The notes under the pieces are model-generated. The model was not told the origin of the DNA, made no database searches, and saw nothing but the letters and a program-made list of their open reading frames with translations. A DNA stretch of 63,394 nt from Terriglobia bacterium (GTDB taxonomy: Bacteria > Acidobacteriota > Terriglobia > Bryobacterales > Bryobacteraceae): positions 1 to 63,394 of the forward strand of contig JAIQFS010000023.1 of assembly GCA_020073145.1 (NCBI GenBank), given 5' to 3'. Both the position numbers and the translations under genes were made by a program. The first letter of the stretch is position 1, and each line of letters starts with the position of its first letter. Positions 37,389-45,956 of this stretch are shown here, in pieces.

Positions 37389-38291
37389 ATGAAGATTCGA
37401 CTGCTGGCGTCGTTGTTCCTGCTCTCTCTCCTCGCCGCCGCCGGACCCGCCGTGCGCAGCGACATGCTGGTATCCACCTCTTGGCTGGCGCAGCATCTCA
37501 ACGATCCGAAAGTAGTCATCCTCCACGTGTCCCGCGACCGCACGGCCTATGACTTGGGGCATATCCCCGGGGCCCGCTTCCTGGCGTTGACGGATTTTGT
37601 GGTCACGCGCGATGGCCTCCTGAACGAACTGCCGCCCGCCGCCACTCTCAAGAGCGTGTTCGAGAGCATCGGTGTTTCCGACGACTCGCGCATCGTCTTA
37701 TATGGCGATACTTCCGTGCTCCCCGCGACTCGCGCCTACTTCACGCTCGACTATCTGGGGCATGGCGACGCCGCGGCCTTGCTCGATGGCGGCCTCCCCA
37801 AGTGGACGGCTGAATCCCGGCCGCTTGCCAAAGACTCTCCCGCCGTGACGCAAGGCCGGCTGACTCCGCGCCCGCGTCCGGAAGTCGTAGTGGATATCAA
37901 TGCCGTAAAGGACCTCTCGTTCGCCGCCACGATTGCCCCCGCCACCTCTCCCGTGCTGGTCGACGCCCGCACCGATAAAGAGTTCGCCGGCGGCACTCCC
38001 GCCTCTTCCGAGATCCCGCGCCCGGGCCACATTCCGGGCGCGGCCAATGTTTACTGGATCCAGGGGCAGGCCAGCAAGACCGACATGTCGCTTCTCTCTG
38101 AAGCCGGCCTGCGCAAACTGTACGAGGCTTCCGGCGTCACCCCCGATCGGCCGGTCGTGACTTACTGTAATACCGGCATGCAGGCCTCGCAATCGTATTT
38201 CACTCTGAAGTACCTCGGCTATGACGCTCGGATGTACGACGGGTCCTTTTCCCAGTGGAGCAACTCCAAGGACTCCGAGGTCCGGAAGTAG
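37389..38291 (+). CDS. Exported two-domain rhodanese (thiosulfate/3-mercaptopyruvate sulfurtransferase)
   Basis: The 300-aa product has a Sec signal peptide (residues ~1-20) and two rhodanese domains. The first (27-145, AYDLGHIPGARFLAL) lacks a catalytic Cys. The second (~165-295) carries Cys260 in the active loop VTYCNTGMQAS. It transfers sulfane sulfur from thiosulfate to a thiol or cyanide acceptor in the periplasm. The gene begins 3 nt after tsdA, so both act on the same substrate pool, and the DsrE proteins next to it are plausible sulfur acceptors. Confidence 0.92.
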   Translation: MKIRLLASLFLLSLLAAAGPAVRSDMLVSTSWLAQHLNDPKVVILHVSRDRTAYDLGHIPGARFLALTDFVVTRDGLLNELPPAATLKSVFESIGVSDDSRIVLYGDTSVLPATRAYFTLDYLGHGDAAALLDGGLPKWTAESRPLAKDSPAVTQGRLTPRPRPEVVVDINAVKDLSFAATIAPATSPVLVDARTDKEFAGGTPASSEIPRPGHIPGAANVYWIQGQASKTDMSLLSEAGLRKLYEASGVTPDRPVVTYCNTGMQASQSYFTLKYLGYDARMYDGSFSQWSNSKDSEVRK

Positions 38292-38330
38292 AGGGAACTG
38301 CCCTTTGTGGGCAAGCGGAGACTCAACCGT

Positions 38331-38813
38331 ATGAAGAACGAAAAAGATCTTCCTCGCCGGAACCGTCGCAGCTTTCTCGCGGCCGGGGCCGCTATCGAGG
38401 GAACCCTTGCCGCAACCGGCGCCAAAGCCCAAGCCTTGGCATCAGCTCAACACAAGGTAGTGTTTGAGCTGAACGCCCCCGTGCCGTCCGGATGGGACCA
38501 GATCGGTCACAACGTCGACAACCTCGGACAGATTTTCGCGGCCGATGGTGTGCAAGTCGAGATGGTGTGTTTCGGCCGCGGCCTGGCCATGCTGCTCAAG
38601 AAGAACACCGAGTTTGCCGAGCGCCTGAAAACGGCTTCCGACAAGGGAGTGACTCTGGCGGCCTGTCAGAACTCCATGTGGGCGATGCGCGTCACGACCG
38701 AGGACCTGTTCCCCTTTGCGGCGCAGGTCGGCTCAGGCGTTGCCGAGTTGGTGCGGAAGCAGGAAGCTGGTCCTATATCAAGGGCGGGGAGTGACCTCCC
38801 GCGAACGAATTGA
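38331..38813 (+). CDS. Tat-exported DsrE-family protein with altered C-terminus
   Basis: The 160-aa product has a twin-arginine leader (RRNRRSFLAAGAA) and a DsrE domain matching the protein at 33038-33460: GVQVEMVCFGRGLAMLLKKNT and the Cys of TLAACQNSMW. The last ~15 residues differ. The paralogue ends KQKAGWAYVH, while here the other frame would read WSYIKGGE and stop at 38794, indicating a one-base deletion near 38770. The current tail is probably not ancestral, though the core is intact. GTG 38307 is an alternative start. It precedes the sulfite dehydrogenase by 16 nt. Confidence 0.82.
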   Translation: MKNEKDLPRRNRRSFLAAGAAIEGTLAATGAKAQALASAQHKVVFELNAPVPSGWDQIGHNVDNLGQIFAADGVQVEMVCFGRGLAMLLKKNTEFAERLKTASDKGVTLAACQNSMWAMRVTTEDLFPFAAQVGSGVAELVRKQEAGPISRAGSDLPRTN

Positions 38814-38829
38814 GAGAAGGAGACAAACC

Positions 38830-40017
38830 ATGACGGAGCAGATCAGCCGTAGAGAAACCCTGGACACGCTGCGGAAAGGGCTGGCGGCCGCCGGTCTGTT
38901 GGCGCTGGTTCCCGAATGGGCCACGCCAGCCTTGGCCCAAGGGGAAACCGACGTCCCGTTTACTGACATTCCCAAGACCTTTAACCCCAATCCTCCGAAT
39001 GGGCAGACCCGCATGCTGGACATCCGCAAGATCGACGGCATGATCACTCCCAAAGATCAGTTCTTCGCCATCCAACACATGAACCGGCCGGTTATCGATC
39101 CCGCCACGTACCGGCTGAAGATCACGGGCATGATCCACAAGCCGGAGGAGATCTCGCTGGCCGACCTGCGCGCCATGCGTTCCACGGACGTCGTCGCGGG
39201 CTACGAGTGTTCCGGCAATAGCCCCCGCTCGATGCAAGGCCTGTCCTCCAACGGCCGCTGGACCGGCGTCAAATTGAGCGAGGTGCTCAAACGCGCGGGC
39301 ATCCAGCCTGCTGCGCGCGAGGTGGTTTTCTTCGGTACCGATCGCGGGATGCAGGACATTGTCTTCCGCCAGCAGACCTTCAAACTCGAACAGCAGTTTG
39401 GCCGCAGCATGACGCTCGAAAACGCCATGAAGCCGGCGCCGCTATTGGCCTACGCGCTGAATGGCGAGCCGCTCACTCTCGAGCAGGGCTCTCCGCTGCG
39501 CCTCATCATGCCCGGCTGGTACGGCGTGGCCAACGTCAAATGGCTCTCCGAAGTGCACCTGCAGGAAGACCGGTATGTGGGCAACTATCAGGCTCGCTGG
39601 TACCGCAGGCTCCAGGGTGTGGGCGGCAGCGGAGAGGACAACGATCCGCAGGTGCAGTGGGTGGAGCGCGAAGTCACCCGCATGCAGCTCAAGTCGGTGA
39701 TTGCCCGCGTCCGCCACACCGGCGGCGCCTATCAGGTGCTGGGGTTCTGTCTGAACGACGGCACGCCCATCAAGTCGGTGGAAGTCAGCGTCGACAACGG
39801 TCCCTGGCAGCCCGCCACGCTGGACAAAGCCAACACGCAATACTCCTGGAAGCTGTTCACCTTCGAGTGGAAAGGCGCCACCCCGGGCGAGCACACGCTG
39901 GTCTCCCGTGCCACGGACGCCAATGGCACGGTCCAGCCCGTGGCCGCCGACCTGAAAACCAAGAAGACGTTCCTCGAAGCCAATGAGCAGTTCCCGCGCA
40001 AAGTCATGATCGGCTGA
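38830..40017 (+). CDS. Molybdenum sulfite dehydrogenase (SoxC/SorA/SUOX family), Tat-exported
   Basis: The 395-aa enzyme has a Tat signal (ISRRETLDTLRKGLAAAG) and the two domains of the sulfite oxidase family: Moco-binding (residues ~55-265) with the Mo-ligand Cys127 in VAGYECSGNSPRSM, and the C-terminal Mo-co_dimer Ig-like domain (~270-390, VIARVRHTGGAYQVLGF, VEVSVDNGPWQPA). It oxidises sulfite to sulfate in the periplasm. No heme b or SorB subunit is fused or adjacent; cytochromes of the same block may accept its electrons. An AAGGAG site precedes the ATG. It is the last gene of the sulfur block. Confidence 0.9.
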   Translation: MTEQISRRETLDTLRKGLAAAGLLALVPEWATPALAQGETDVPFTDIPKTFNPNPPNGQTRMLDIRKIDGMITPKDQFFAIQHMNRPVIDPATYRLKITGMIHKPEEISLADLRAMRSTDVVAGYECSGNSPRSMQGLSSNGRWTGVKLSEVLKRAGIQPAAREVVFFGTDRGMQDIVFRQQTFKLEQQFGRSMTLENAMKPAPLLAYALNGEPLTLEQGSPLRLIMPGWYGVANVKWLSEVHLQEDRYVGNYQARWYRRLQGVGGSGEDNDPQVQWVEREVTRMQLKSVIARVRHTGGAYQVLGFCLNDGTPIKSVEVSVDNGPWQPATLDKANTQYSWKLFTFEWKGATPGEHTLVSRATDANGTVQPVAADLKTKKTFLEANEQFPRKVMIG

Positions 40018-40048
40018 CGGAGTGCGGCCCGGCTGTTACCGGCACCCG

Positions 40049-40831
40049 CTAGGTCAATGACTGGCTCGCCCGAAACAGCAGCAGATCCAGGCTGAACGTT
40101 ACCCGCATCGCTTCGACCGGCTTCTGTCGTAAGGGCCGGTAAATCGAGTGCAGGACGTCCTCGACCGCGCCTGCATCGAGATCGGCGGCCGTGGTGACGC
40201 GTTGTTGGCCCACCAGCCGGAAGGCGTGCGCGAAGGTCTCCACGGTCCGGGCCACCCGGTCGCGGCCTGCGCCGCGCAGCTCCGCCAGATCCTCCGGCGC
40301 GGGAATCGCCACCAGCAGGCGGCCGTCGTCGCGCAGCACCCGCCGGAACTCCTCGGCATTCATCCTCGCCGTGATCGACATCACGATCGAAAACGAGCCG
40401 TCCGCGTACGGCACAAACCGGTCAGCATTGGCCACGATCCATTCGCAGCCCGGGAAGCGCCGCGCCGCCGCTTCCACCGCCGCCACCGAAATGTCCACGC
40501 CATGCGCCGCGAAGCTGGCCTCGCCGGCCAGCGTTCCGAGGTAGACGCCGTCCCCGCACCCCGCGTCGAGCACCGTATCGTTCGCCGACGCTCCCAGCAT
40601 CTCCGCGATTCCCCGCAGCAGCGGCTCCGTCACCCCGCGATCGTGCAAGCGCCGCCGCCCAGCCACCGCTGCCGCCGTGTCGCCCGGTTGCCGCGAGCGC
40701 CGGTCCTGCGGCTGCAACAAGTTGATGTAACCGCTCCGCGCGATGTCGAACGAGTGCCCGCGCTCGCACATTACGCGCCCCTTCCCGCGAACGAGCGCCT
40801 GATGGCAGTTGCGGACCGGGCAGAGGAGCAC
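40049..40831 (-). CDS. RlmA-like rRNA (guanine-N1) methyltransferase
   Basis: The product is about 260 aa. The N-terminal zinc site (CPVRNC ... VMCERGHSFDIARSGYINLL) is the signature of RlmA-type methyltransferases that modify a 23S rRNA guanine. A Rossmann methyltransferase follows with the SAM loop VLDAGCGDGVYL and GVDISVAAVEAAARRFP. A GTG at 40831 is chosen because it opens just before the Cys pair; a TTG at 40888 would add 19 residues. It converges on the sulfite dehydrogenase gene. Confidence 0.82.
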   Translation of the reverse strand: MLLCPVRNCHQALVRGKGRVMCERGHSFDIARSGYINLLQPQDRRSRQPGDTAAAVAGRRRLHDRGVTEPLLRGIAEMLGASANDTVLDAGCGDGVYLGTLAGEASFAAHGVDISVAAVEAAARRFPGCEWIVANADRFVPYADGSFSIVMSITARMNAEEFRRVLRDDGRLLVAIPAPEDLAELRGAGRDRVARTVETFAHAFRLVGQQRVTTAADLDAGAVEDVLHSIYRPLRQKPVEAMRVTFSLDLLLFRASQSLT

Positions 40832-40962
40832 CAGTCGAGTGTAGCGGATGGAAGGCTGTGTGGGCCTGCCGAATCTTGTCCAGTGCAAGAGGAGTCCGGA
40901 GTGGGGATCGGATTCTCACGCAAGATGAGCCTGAAGGGATGGGTCGGGATGCTGGGGATTGG

Positions 40963-41200
40963 AGAGAATCCAAGGCCCCATCCTCACGATTTCCGGCGAG
41001 AACGACCACCTCTGGCGCTCTTGGGAGATGACGGACGCCGTGGTCTCCCGCCTCAAGTATGCCCATTTCGCTTACAGCTCACGCCGGCCATGACGCCGGC
41101 CGCCCCGACACGACGCCGGCTTGGCACGGCTGGGTCCGCCCCATTTCGATTAGGAATAATGCCGCGAGTGCTCGAATTCCTCAAACGGGCGCTGCCGTAG
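40963..41200 (+). pseudogene. Remnant of an alpha/beta hydrolase (acyl-CoA thioesterase/BAAT C-terminal domain)
   Basis: Three short pieces in different frames follow each other in the order of a BAAT_C-type hydrolase C-terminus. The first is PILTISGENDHLW...EMTDAVVSRLKYAHF, next to the usual catalytic-Asp segment. The second is AGHDAGRPDTTPAWHGWVRP, carrying the catalytic-His loop. The third is PRVLEFLKRALP and a stop at 41200. At least two frameshifts and a short deletion separate them, and no upstream part of the gene is left. It is a dead gene end in the rlmA-yebC gap. Family naming is from memory of the motif order. Confidence 0.7.
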
Positions 41201-41225
41201 AAGCCCGGTTTCCGGAAGCCTCTGG

Positions 41226-41254
41226 TTGAGCTAACTCCCCGGTTCTGTTATGCT
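41226..41254 (+). promoter_or_regulatory. Predicted promoter of yebC-ruvC
   Basis: TTGAGC (41226-41231) and TATGCT (41249-41254) are 17 bp apart, and the -10 is preceded by TG, giving an extended -10. The leader to the yebC ATG would be about 62 nt. Confidence 0.6.
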
Positions 41255-41322
41255 CAAAGCGTTGAAATCATTACATTGTCCTATTCTGGCCGGTTAGGCC
41301 AGCCCTACCGCGAGAGGTTACT

Positions 41323-42066
41323 ATGTCAGGCCATTCCAAATGGGCCACCATCAAGCACAAAAAGGCGGCCACCGACGCCAAGCGCGGAAAAGCGTTCACG
41401 CGCATCATTAAGGAAATCACCATTGCCGCCCGCAGCGGCGGCGATCCCGACGGCAATCCGCGCCTGCGCACCGCCGTTCTCGCCGCCAAGAACGTCAGTA
41501 TGCCTTCCGACAACATCAAGAAGGCCATCATGCGGGGCACCGGAGAACTGGAAGGCGGGCAGATCGACGAAGTGATGTTCGAAGGCTACGGGCCGGGCGG
41601 CGCGGCCGTCTTGGTCAACGTCGCCACCGACAATCGCAACCGCACGGTCAGCGAGATCCGCCACATGTTCTCGAAGAACGGCGGCAACATGGGTGAACAA
41701 GGCAGCGTCGCCTGGATGTTCGAGCGCAAGAGCCAGATCTACGTGCCTGGCGACAAAGCCACCGAAGATCAGCTCATGGCGATCGTGCTCGATGCCGGCG
41801 CCGACGACCTCCGCAACGACGGTGAGCGCTGGGAAGTCCTGTCTCCGCCCGAAGCCCACGAAGCCGTGCAAAAGGCCCTGGAAACCAGCGGCATTCCGCA
41901 TGAGGACGCCACCATCGCCTTCGTCCCCAAGAACCTCATCAAGCTCGAAGGTAAAAATGCCAGCGGCATGCTGAGGCTCAGCGAAGCGCTCGAAGAGCAC
42001 GACGACGTGCAGAACGTGTACTCCAACTTCGATATCGACGAGAAGGAGCTGGAGGCTCTGGCCTAA
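41323..42066 (+). CDS. yebC: YebC/PmpR-family regulator
   Basis: The 247-aa cytoplasmic protein has the conserved start [23 protein letters not shown], the central [24 protein letters not shown] motif, and the C-terminal [13 protein letters not shown] end. The family acts in transcription regulation and in resolving ribosome stalling at proline tracts. GAGAGG is the ribosome binding site. It is followed after 4 nt by ruvC, a common conserved order. Confidence 0.95.
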   Translation: MSGHSKWATIKHKKAATDAKRGKAFTRIIKEITIAARSGGDPDGNPRLRTAVLAAKNVSMPSDNIKKAIMRGTGELEGGQIDEVMFEGYGPGGAAVLVNVATDNRNRTVSEIRHMFSKNGGNMGEQGSVAWMFERKSQIYVPGDKATEDQLMAIVLDAGADDLRNDGERWEVLSPPEAHEAVQKALETSGIPHEDATIAFVPKNLIKLEGKNASGMLRLSEALEEHDDVQNVYSNFDIDEKELEALA

Positions 42067-42070
42067 GGCC

Positions 42071-42589
42071 GTGCGCGTCCTCGGCATCGATTGCGGGTCC
42101 GAGCGCACCGGTTACGGTGTGATCGACAGCAATGGGGTCGACCATCGCATGGTGGTCTGCGGCGTCATCCGCACCGACCCCCGGACGCCGTTCGAGCAAC
42201 GCTTGCTGGAAATCGCTGCCGGCCTCCGTCAGTTGATCCGGCAACACCTGCCGGACGCCGCCGCTGTGGAAGGCGTCTTTCATGCCGTCAATGCTAAGAC
42301 GGCGCTCAAGCTGGCGCACGTCCGCGGAGTCGCCCTGCTCGCGGTCGCTGAAGCCGGTTTGGAGGTGGGCGAATACTCGCCGCTGGAAGTCAAGGTCAGC
42401 GTGGTGGGGTATGGCCGCGCCGAGAAACAACAGGTGCAGATGATGGTCCGAATGCTGTTGCACGCCTCCGAGGCAATTGAATCCGAAGACGCCTCCGACG
42501 CCCTGGCCGTGGCCATCTGTCACGCCACCCGCGGCCCGCGCAGTGTCCCCGCTGCCGGTCTGGCGCCGGCCGACCGGGGGCGGTCATGA
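42071..42589 (+). CDS. ruvC: Holliday junction endonuclease RuvC
   Basis: The 172-aa resolvase has the RNase H-like core: first catalytic Asp7 in [16 protein letters not shown], Glu in [24 protein letters not shown], and the terminal acidic pair in [13 protein letters not shown]. It cuts four-way junctions with RuvAB. The start is GTG. Its stop overlaps the ATG of the next gene (ATGA). The ruvAB genes are not in the window. Confidence 0.95.
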   Translation: MRVLGIDCGSERTGYGVIDSNGVDHRMVVCGVIRTDPRTPFEQRLLEIAAGLRQLIRQHLPDAAAVEGVFHAVNAKTALKLAHVRGVALLAVAEAGLEVGEYSPLEVKVSVVGYGRAEKQQVQMMVRMLLHASEAIESEDASDALAVAICHATRGPRSVPAAGLAPADRGRS

Positions 42590-43200
42590 AATTCGCCGCG
42601 CTTCTGCTTTTCGCCGCCACCCTCACCGCCGCCGATGCGCCGCGCCTGTTCTTTTCCAAATCCTTCCCTGCCAGCACGCCCGCGTACGAACAGATCGACC
42701 TCGACCGGACTGGCGCCGTCGAATACCGCGAGGCCCCCGACGAAGACCTTCCGGTCAAGTTCCAACTGAAGGAGACCGAAACCCAGGAGGTCTTCGGCCT
42801 GGCGGAAAAGCTGGGCTACTTCAAGCAGCCGCTTGAGGCCCCCGTCAAGGTGGCCTTCATGGGTACCAAGACCTTCCGCTGGGTGGACGGCGCCAAAACG
42901 AGCGAGGTCAAATTCAACTACACGCAGGACACCATCGCTCAGGCCCTGAATGACTGGTTCGAGCGCATGGCCGAGTCCGCGCAGCGCGAGATCGATCTCG
43001 AACGCACCGTCAAGTACGACAAACTGGGCGTGGTCCAGTCGCTGCTCCTTCTGCAAATCTCGATGGACAAGAAGCGCATCGTGGGCGCCGAGCAATACCT
43101 CCCCATGCTCGACCGCATCATCAAGAACTCCAGCTACATGCACACGGCCCAGGAGCGCGCTTCCCAGATTGTCAACGCCATCCGCGCGCCAAAGCCCTAG
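42586..43200 (+). CDS. Hypothetical exported protein, 204 aa
   Basis: I recognise no family. A short signal peptide ([18 protein letters not shown]) leads into a soluble alpha/beta protein with a charged C-terminal helical half (residues ~110-200), so it is probably periplasmic. Translational coupling to ruvC is striking for an exported protein and probably reflects gene packing rather than function. Codon use is typical of the genome. Confidence 0.75.
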   Translation: MKFAALLLFAATLTAADAPRLFFSKSFPASTPAYEQIDLDRTGAVEYREAPDEDLPVKFQLKETETQEVFGLAEKLGYFKQPLEAPVKVAFMGTKTFRWVDGAKTSEVKFNYTQDTIAQALNDWFERMAESAQREIDLERTVKYDKLGVVQSLLLLQISMDKKRIVGAEQYLPMLDRIIKNSSYMHTAQERASQIVNAIRAPKP

Positions 43201-43225
43201 CGAATGTCCTGCTGGCAGGATCACC

Positions 43226-45880
43226 CTATTTGCCTGCCGGCACGCGCCGCTGCAACTCCTCCGCGAAGTTCTCGATCAACGTGACGCGGCTTCGCGCCGT
43301 TTGCGACCCGGGCTGTTCGACGGGCAGAATCACGGCAAAACGCTTGCCATCGGGCGCGAGGTCGAGGTTTTTGCTGACCGTGACCAGGTCGGAGATCCTC
43401 TTCTCGGACCATAACCGGGGCTTCTCGGCAGCGAAGGCATTGCCCGCCGCCGTGTAGCCGGTCGCCAGGATGCGCGCGTCGAGGTCTTCGAAGAACAGTT
43501 GGTGTCCGGTGCGCGACCACATGGGATAGGAACCGCCGCCGCTCGAAATCTGCCACTTCCCGCCCCCGGAGGCGGTTTCCGGGAAAGCGCGCACGTAGAT
43601 TTCATAGCTGCCCGACTCGTTGGACATGTAGGCGAGCCAGCGGCCGTCCGGTGAGAGCGCGGGGTAGCGCTGGTCGAACGGCGTTTGCAGGAGACTCTTG
43701 GGTGTGCCCGCGTGGAGTGCGCCCTCGCGTTCCTCCATTGGCGCGCTCCACAGTTCATAGCTTCCCGCACCGGCCTCCATGTAGACAAGATCCTTGCCGT
43801 CAGGCGTGAAGGACCAAGGGAATACGGTGCCCTTCGTCCGCAACAGCGATTGCACCTTGCCGCTTCCGTCGGCCCTCGTCCAGGCAATGCCTTGCGGTTG
43901 TTGGAACACCACGGAGCGTCCGTCGGGGGTCCAGATGGGGCCGAGATTCCCTTGGCCGTCGAACGTCAATCGTGTCAGGGTATCGCGTTCCAGGTCCTGC
44001 ACCCAGAGGTCCTGGTTGTTTCCGTCCAAAACCTCCAGCACGAGCCGACGGCCATCGGGTGATAAACTCGGGCGGCCATAGTTGCCCGGCTTGGCGAGGA
44101 GCGGCCGGGTTCGTCCACCCTCCTCCAGCCATTGCAAGGTGACCAGGCCGGCGCCGGCTTCGCTGCTCTCGTAGAGTAAGCTCCCGCTAAGTGAGGCATC
44201 CATCTTCGCCCCGCCGGTGGTCGAACTATAGGTAACCTGCTCCAGCACGGGGACAGCGGGGCCGCGAATCTGCAGCGCATTCGGATCGAACGGCGCGGCG
44301 AAAAGCGTTCCTCGGTTCACGTACAGCAGGTAGCCGGACTTCTTGGACGTCGCCAGATATCGGCCGAACGTGGCGCCCTTGACCAGGGTCTTACGGCGGC
44401 TGTCCACGAGGGAAATGGCCTCAATCGAGGCGTCGTCGTACCCGCCCGCCGCACTCGTGCTCGAGGTGAACACAACGGCTTTGCCTCCGGGAAGAATCTG
44501 TGGCCAGCGATGCGAGCGTTCGCGGCGCTCCCTGTCGAGTGTGGTGAGAGGCACTGCGGCGCCCCCGTCGGCGCGGATCCGCGCTAAGCCGCCTGAAAGA
44601 CTGACTGCGACCACGATCGAGCCGTCTTCGCCCCAACTGCCGCCCAAGAACAAGGGAGCATCGCACAGCGTGACCGCCCCACTCCCCTCCACCGGAACTT
44701 TCTTGAGCTTGCCCGCGGCCCCGAACACGATCCATTGGCCGTCCGGCGAGAACGACGGTGCGGTCGCGCCGTCGGTTCCCGCCAGCTCGGTGCCCAGAGG
44801 CTGATCCAGCCGGCGGGTGAAGAGCCGATTCTGCGACACATAGGCCAGCCGCTCACCGTCCGGTGAGAGGACCACGTCGGCGGTGAACCCGGAACGCACG
44901 GTCCGGTCGGGCCCCAGGTCAAGATCGAGGCGCCGCGCCGGTTGCTCGCGAGGCCGCGTCGCCGTCCACGCGATCCAGGAGGCGCCGGCCGCGGCCACCG
45001 CCAGTAGTCCCGCCGCGATCCAGGACAATCTGGCCGACCGCGATGACGCAGCGGGCGCCGCAGTGGACGGCTCCGCCGCCGACCCATCGCCCGTCAGCAT
45101 CCGTCTCGCGTCGCTGATCGACGCCAGTCGCTGTTTGCGATCCTTTTCCAGACACCAACCGAGCAGCGTGTGTACCCGTCGCGGCGCGGCGCAGATGTCA
45201 GCGTCCCGGTTCAAAACCGCCCCGAGAATCTCGACGGCCGTGTCACCGGGGAATAATCGCCGGCCGGTCAGGAGTTCGTGGAGAATCACGCCAAATGACC
45301 AGATGTCCGACCGCTTGTCCGCCGCCTTGCCCTTGGCTTGCTCCGGCGCCATGTATGCGGCCGTTCCGAGAATCGTTCCCGCCTGCGTCGACCCCACGGT
45401 GAGCGTGGGAGAATTGTCCGGGCTGCCATCGTTCGAAAGCTGCGGATCCATCGCCTTTGCCAGCCCGAAATCCAGAATCTTGACCACGCCGTCCGGAGTG
45501 ACCTTGATGTTGGCCGGCTTCAGGTCGCGATGGATGAGATTCCGGTCGTGCGCCGCTTCGATGCCGTCGATCAACTGCTGGATGAGGGGGAGCGCTTCGT
45601 CGAAATCCAGCGGACCGCGCAGGTCCTCGCCTTCGACGTATTCCAGCACCAGATAGTCCGGGCCTACATCGTAGAGGTGGCAGATGTTGGTATGGTTGAG
45701 CGCCGCGATGGCGCGGGCTTCGCGGGCGAACCGCTCGGTAAACTGGGCGTTGGAAATTTTGATCGCGACATCCCGATTCAGCCGCGGATCGCGCGCGCGA
45801 TACACCTCACCCATGCCGCCCTTGCCGATGGGCGCGACAATTTCATACGGCCCGAGTTTCTCACCTGGGGAAAGCGGCAT
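43226..45880 (-). CDS. Transmembrane Ser/Thr protein kinase with C-terminal beta-propeller
   Basis: The 884-aa protein has an N-terminal Hanks-type kinase (residues ~10-270). It carries IGKGGMGEVYRARD (P-loop), VAIKIS (Lys), HRDLKPANIKV (catalytic loop), DFGLAKAMD (Mg) and APEQAKG (activation end), all intact. One transmembrane helix follows (~288-308, WIAAGLLAVAAAGASWIAW), then an extracytoplasmic TolB/WD40-like propeller with repeated LSPDGxRLA/FSPDGQWI blades. The propeller probably senses a periplasmic ligand and controls the cytoplasmic kinase. Proteins of this layout are abundant in Acidobacteria. Confidence 0.93.
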   Translation of the reverse strand: MPLSPGEKLGPYEIVAPIGKGGMGEVYRARDPRLNRDVAIKISNAQFTERFAREARAIAALNHTNICHLYDVGPDYLVLEYVEGEDLRGPLDFDEALPLIQQLIDGIEAAHDRNLIHRDLKPANIKVTPDGVVKILDFGLAKAMDPQLSNDGSPDNSPTLTVGSTQAGTILGTAAYMAPEQAKGKAADKRSDIWSFGVILHELLTGRRLFPGDTAVEILGAVLNRDADICAAPRRVHTLLGWCLEKDRKQRLASISDARRMLTGDGSAAEPSTAAPAASSRSARLSWIAAGLLAVAAAGASWIAWTATRPREQPARRLDLDLGPDRTVRSGFTADVVLSPDGERLAYVSQNRLFTRRLDQPLGTELAGTDGATAPSFSPDGQWIVFGAAGKLKKVPVEGSGAVTLCDAPLFLGGSWGEDGSIVVAVSLSGGLARIRADGGAAVPLTTLDRERRERSHRWPQILPGGKAVVFTSSTSAAGGYDDASIEAISLVDSRRKTLVKGATFGRYLATSKKSGYLLYVNRGTLFAAPFDPNALQIRGPAVPVLEQVTYSSTTGGAKMDASLSGSLLYESSEAGAGLVTLQWLEEGGRTRPLLAKPGNYGRPSLSPDGRRLVLEVLDGNNQDLWVQDLERDTLTRLTFDGQGNLGPIWTPDGRSVVFQQPQGIAWTRADGSGKVQSLLRTKGTVFPWSFTPDGKDLVYMEAGAGSYELWSAPMEEREGALHAGTPKSLLQTPFDQRYPALSPDGRWLAYMSNESGSYEIYVRAFPETASGGGKWQISSGGGSYPMWSRTGHQLFFEDLDARILATGYTAAGNAFAAEKPRLWSEKRISDLVTVSKNLDLAPDGKRFAVILPVEQPGSQTARSRVTLIENFAEELQRRVPAGK

Positions 45881-45956
45881 GCGATGGATTCAATACAGTC
45901 TAGCCCATCGCAAGGCCGCGAGGACCGCCCACCTGCTCGGCCGATGCGGCGTGTTC

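Noticed and set aside
38716-38829. Upstream extension of the sulfite dehydrogenase
   Set aside because: It overlaps the DsrE gene, and the Tat signal and AAGGAG site fit the ATG at 38830.
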